In this document: positions 63,483 to 64,000 of the stretch, piece by piece | Numbering within the stretch: position 1 is the first letter of the stretch | How the letters are laid out: the number at the start of each line of letters is the position of its first letter | NCBI RefSeq assembly: GCF_001658005.1 | Contig: NZ_CP015986.1 | Location: forward strand, 2,419,501-2,483,500 | DNA length: 64,000 nucleotides | Direction of reading: 5' to 3' | Origin: Sphingobium sp. EP60837 | Lineage (GTDB): Bacteria > Pseudomonadota > Alphaproteobacteria > Sphingomonadales > Sphingomonadaceae | The notes under the pieces: generated by a model | The model's input: only the letters and a program-made list of their open reading frames with translations | Database searches by the model: none | Told to the model about the DNA's origin: nothing | Translations under genes and position numbers: made by a program

Positions 63483-64000
63483 GTGAGCCAACCCGCGTCC
63501 GATCATTCCGAGATCACGCCGCACTATGCCCCGCGCGCCGTGGATATTCCCTATGTCTTCGCGCGCAGGCATGGCGTCGTCATGCTGCCGCTGGACGGCG
63601 AGCGGTTGACTATCGCTGTGCGCGAGGGGAGTGATCCGCGTGTGTTGCTGGAGGTGCGGAGGCATCTTGCGCGCAGTTTTGACGTCCGGTTTGTCGATGG
63701 CGTGCAGTTCGACAGGCATCTGTCCGATCATTATGCGATGGAGGGTAGCGCGGCGGCCATGGCGGGGTCGCTTGATGTGGGTGCGGACGAGCTGGACATT
63801 CTGGCTGCCGACATTCCGACGGCGGATGACCTGCTCGACAGCGCGGACGATGCTCCAGCGATCCGGCTGATCAACGGCATCATTGCGGAGGCGGCCCGGC
63901 AGGGGGTCTCGGACATTCATATCGAGCCTTATGAGACCGGATTGGTCGTGCGGATGCGGATTGACGGCGTGCTGCGGGAGACGCTGCGCATGCCGCCGTA
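63483..64000 (+). CDS. gspE: Type II secretion ATPase, N-terminal part (3' end outside window)
   Basis: The cytoplasmic motor of the type II system. It was read directly from the bases; the start is a GTG at 63483 preceded by GGAGGATAG. The first 172 codons are present. The N1E region holds VDIPYVFARRHGVVMLPLDGERLTIAV, and the conserved linker is APAIRLINGIIAEAARQGVSDIHIEPYETGLVVRMRIDGVLRETL, which marks GspE/PilB ATPases. The Walker motifs lie beyond the window edge. It begins 69 bases after gspD. Confidence 0.92.
   Translation, partial: MSQPASDHSEITPHYAPRAVDIPYVFARRHGVVMLPLDGERLTIAVREGSDPRVLLEVRRHLARSFDVRFVDGVQFDRHLSDHYAMEGSAAAMAGSLDVGADELDILAADIPTADDLLDSADDAPAIRLINGIIAEAARQGVSDIHIEPYETGLVVRMRIDGVLRETLRMPP

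Overview
The window looks like chromosome from a sphingomonad (Sphingomonadaceae, Alphaproteobacteria). It is GC-rich and densely coded. The evidence is a GcrA regulator, a circularly permuted two-piece tmRNA gene, an alphaproteobacterial SOS box (GTTC-N7-GTTC) in front of lexA, a general-stress (EcfG-type) promoter signature, a DUF1467 protein next to RNase J, and MetZ for direct sulfhydrylation. No tRNA, rRNA, CRISPR array, insertion sequence or prophage was seen.

Layout. (1) 1-10.7 kb, housekeeping: birA (5' cut), coaX, rnj and a DUF1467 gene; a NarL-type response regulator and its kinase on the minus strand; recO, leuB, metZ, apaG, a GcvA-like LysR regulator and a TPR protein. (2) 10.7-27.8 kb, a surface adhesin locus: a long AT-rich leader, a 2,884-residue VCBS/Ig-repeat adhesin, an OmpA-domain protein, TolC, a type I secretion ABC transporter, a SleB-family cell wall hydrolase, an HlyD adaptor, and on the opposite strand a LapG-type periplasmic cysteine protease. 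The adhesin has an N-terminal PAAG motif where LapA-type adhesins carry their LapG cleavage site, so this reads as a two-step, releasable adhesin system. (3) 27.8-31.7 kb: parE, gcrA, an unpaired ABC-2 permease and a 41-codon membrane ORF. (4) 31.7-38.8 kb, polysaccharide genes: ugd, wecB, wecC, a Wza-type export lipoprotein and a Wzc-type chain-length/kinase protein. (5) 39.1-46 kb: a two-TM coiled-coil protein with TipN-like architecture, diverging from a run of four genes. These are an Hpt-like protein lacking its histidine, a degenerate nucleotidyltransferase/CDP-alcohol-transferase-like membrane protein, a DUF2336 protein, and a kinase-like protein whose H-box histidine is replaced. (6) 46-56.1 kb, minus-strand housekeeping (gltA, gltX, lexA, moeA, moaC, trpC, trpD, trpG) with comEC and a 51-codon stress-type gene on plus. 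(7) 56.2-60.2 kb: a DUF6766-like protein, a hemerythrin, the two-piece tmRNA gene, a CYTH-CHAD protein and a prolyl-4-hydroxylase-like oxygenase. (8) 60.4-64 kb: the start of a type II secretion operon, gspC-gspD-gspE (3' cut).

The two regions most worth attention are the adhesin locus, with a cell-wall hydrolase coupled inside the secretion operon and no LapD regulator in view, and the 41.9-46 kb run, where three neighbouring proteins resemble signalling or transferase enzymes but lack key residues. Many starts were moved from the longest ORF to an internal ATG with a ribosome binding site or conserved N-terminus. Three genes were read directly from the bases: the 51-codon gene at 51784, gspE from a GTG at 63483, and the 41-codon ORF ending at 31611.
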